NCBI GenBank assembly: GCA_020055645.1
Contig: CM034547.1
Span: forward strand, 5,952,001 to 6,016,000
Reading direction: 5' to 3'
Source: Tomocerus qinae
Lineage: Eukaryota; Arthropoda; Collembola; Entomobryomorpha; Tomoceridae
Length of the DNA: 64,000 nt
Part shown: one piece after another, positions 34,522-64,000 of the stretch
Position numbering within the stretch: the stretch's first letter is position 1
How the letters are laid out: every line of letters starts with the position of its first letter
The notes under the pieces: model-generated
The model's database searches: none
Told to the model about the DNA's origin: nothing
The model's input: the letters and a program-made list of their open reading frames with translations, nothing else
Program-made: the position numbers and the translations under genes

Positions 34522-64000
<29,479 letters not shown>

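Overview
The window is animal nuclear DNA, most likely from an arthropod. Almost every gene is split by GT-AG introns, genes lie on both strands without operons, and the DNA is AT-rich and dotted with short inverted-repeat transposons. The ribosomal protein eL42, the White-type ABCG transporter and the MAP4K3/happyhour kinase all look arthropod-like. A hexapod or crustacean is possible, and springtail-like is only a guess.

Layout. (1) 1976-4063, minus strand: an eight-exon MFS transporter (488 aa). (2) 7355-10815, plus: a seven-exon orphan gene for a 931-aa basic secreted protein in which every intron is phase 1. (3) 11275-12339, minus: RpL36A (eL42), with the start ATG ending its own exon. 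(4) 13862-16060, plus: a second orphan secreted protein with prohormone-convertase and amidation-like sites, whose first intron appears to be GC-AG. (5) 16523-17536, minus: a secreted single-domain C-type lectin (168 aa) of four exons, mostly invisible to simple ORF calling. (6) 19157-20101 and 21991-22311, minus: two related secreted proteins, one with a near-identical 90-bp tandem repeat. A hAT-type MITE lies downstream of each. (7) 23042-25838, plus: a White-like ABCG half transporter with two short C-terminal exons reached by a donor that overlaps a stop codon. (8) 28262-31070, plus: a glycine-rich secreted protein (578 aa, seven exons) with an Ala-Pro repeat. (9) 31827-32616, plus: a cysteine-rich 233-aa protein of unknown function. 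(10) 34522 to the right edge, plus: the first twelve exons of a MAP4K3-type kinase (happyhour) spread over more than 29 kb; the gene continues beyond the window.

Gene architecture changes sharply across the window. From 1 to about 33 kb genes are compact with introns mostly of 65-150 bases, and many encode secreted proteins of no recognised family. From 34.5 kb one conserved kinase gene fills the rest, with introns up to 10.7 kb that hold several transposons: a MULE with a 9-bp target duplication, a TTAA-flanked foldback and others. No evidence links the orphan secreted genes into one pathway; signal peptides, dibasic cleavage sites and low-complexity repeats suggest secreted structural proteins or precursors. 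The exon models come from splice-site and reading-frame consistency read by eye; no transcript evidence was available.
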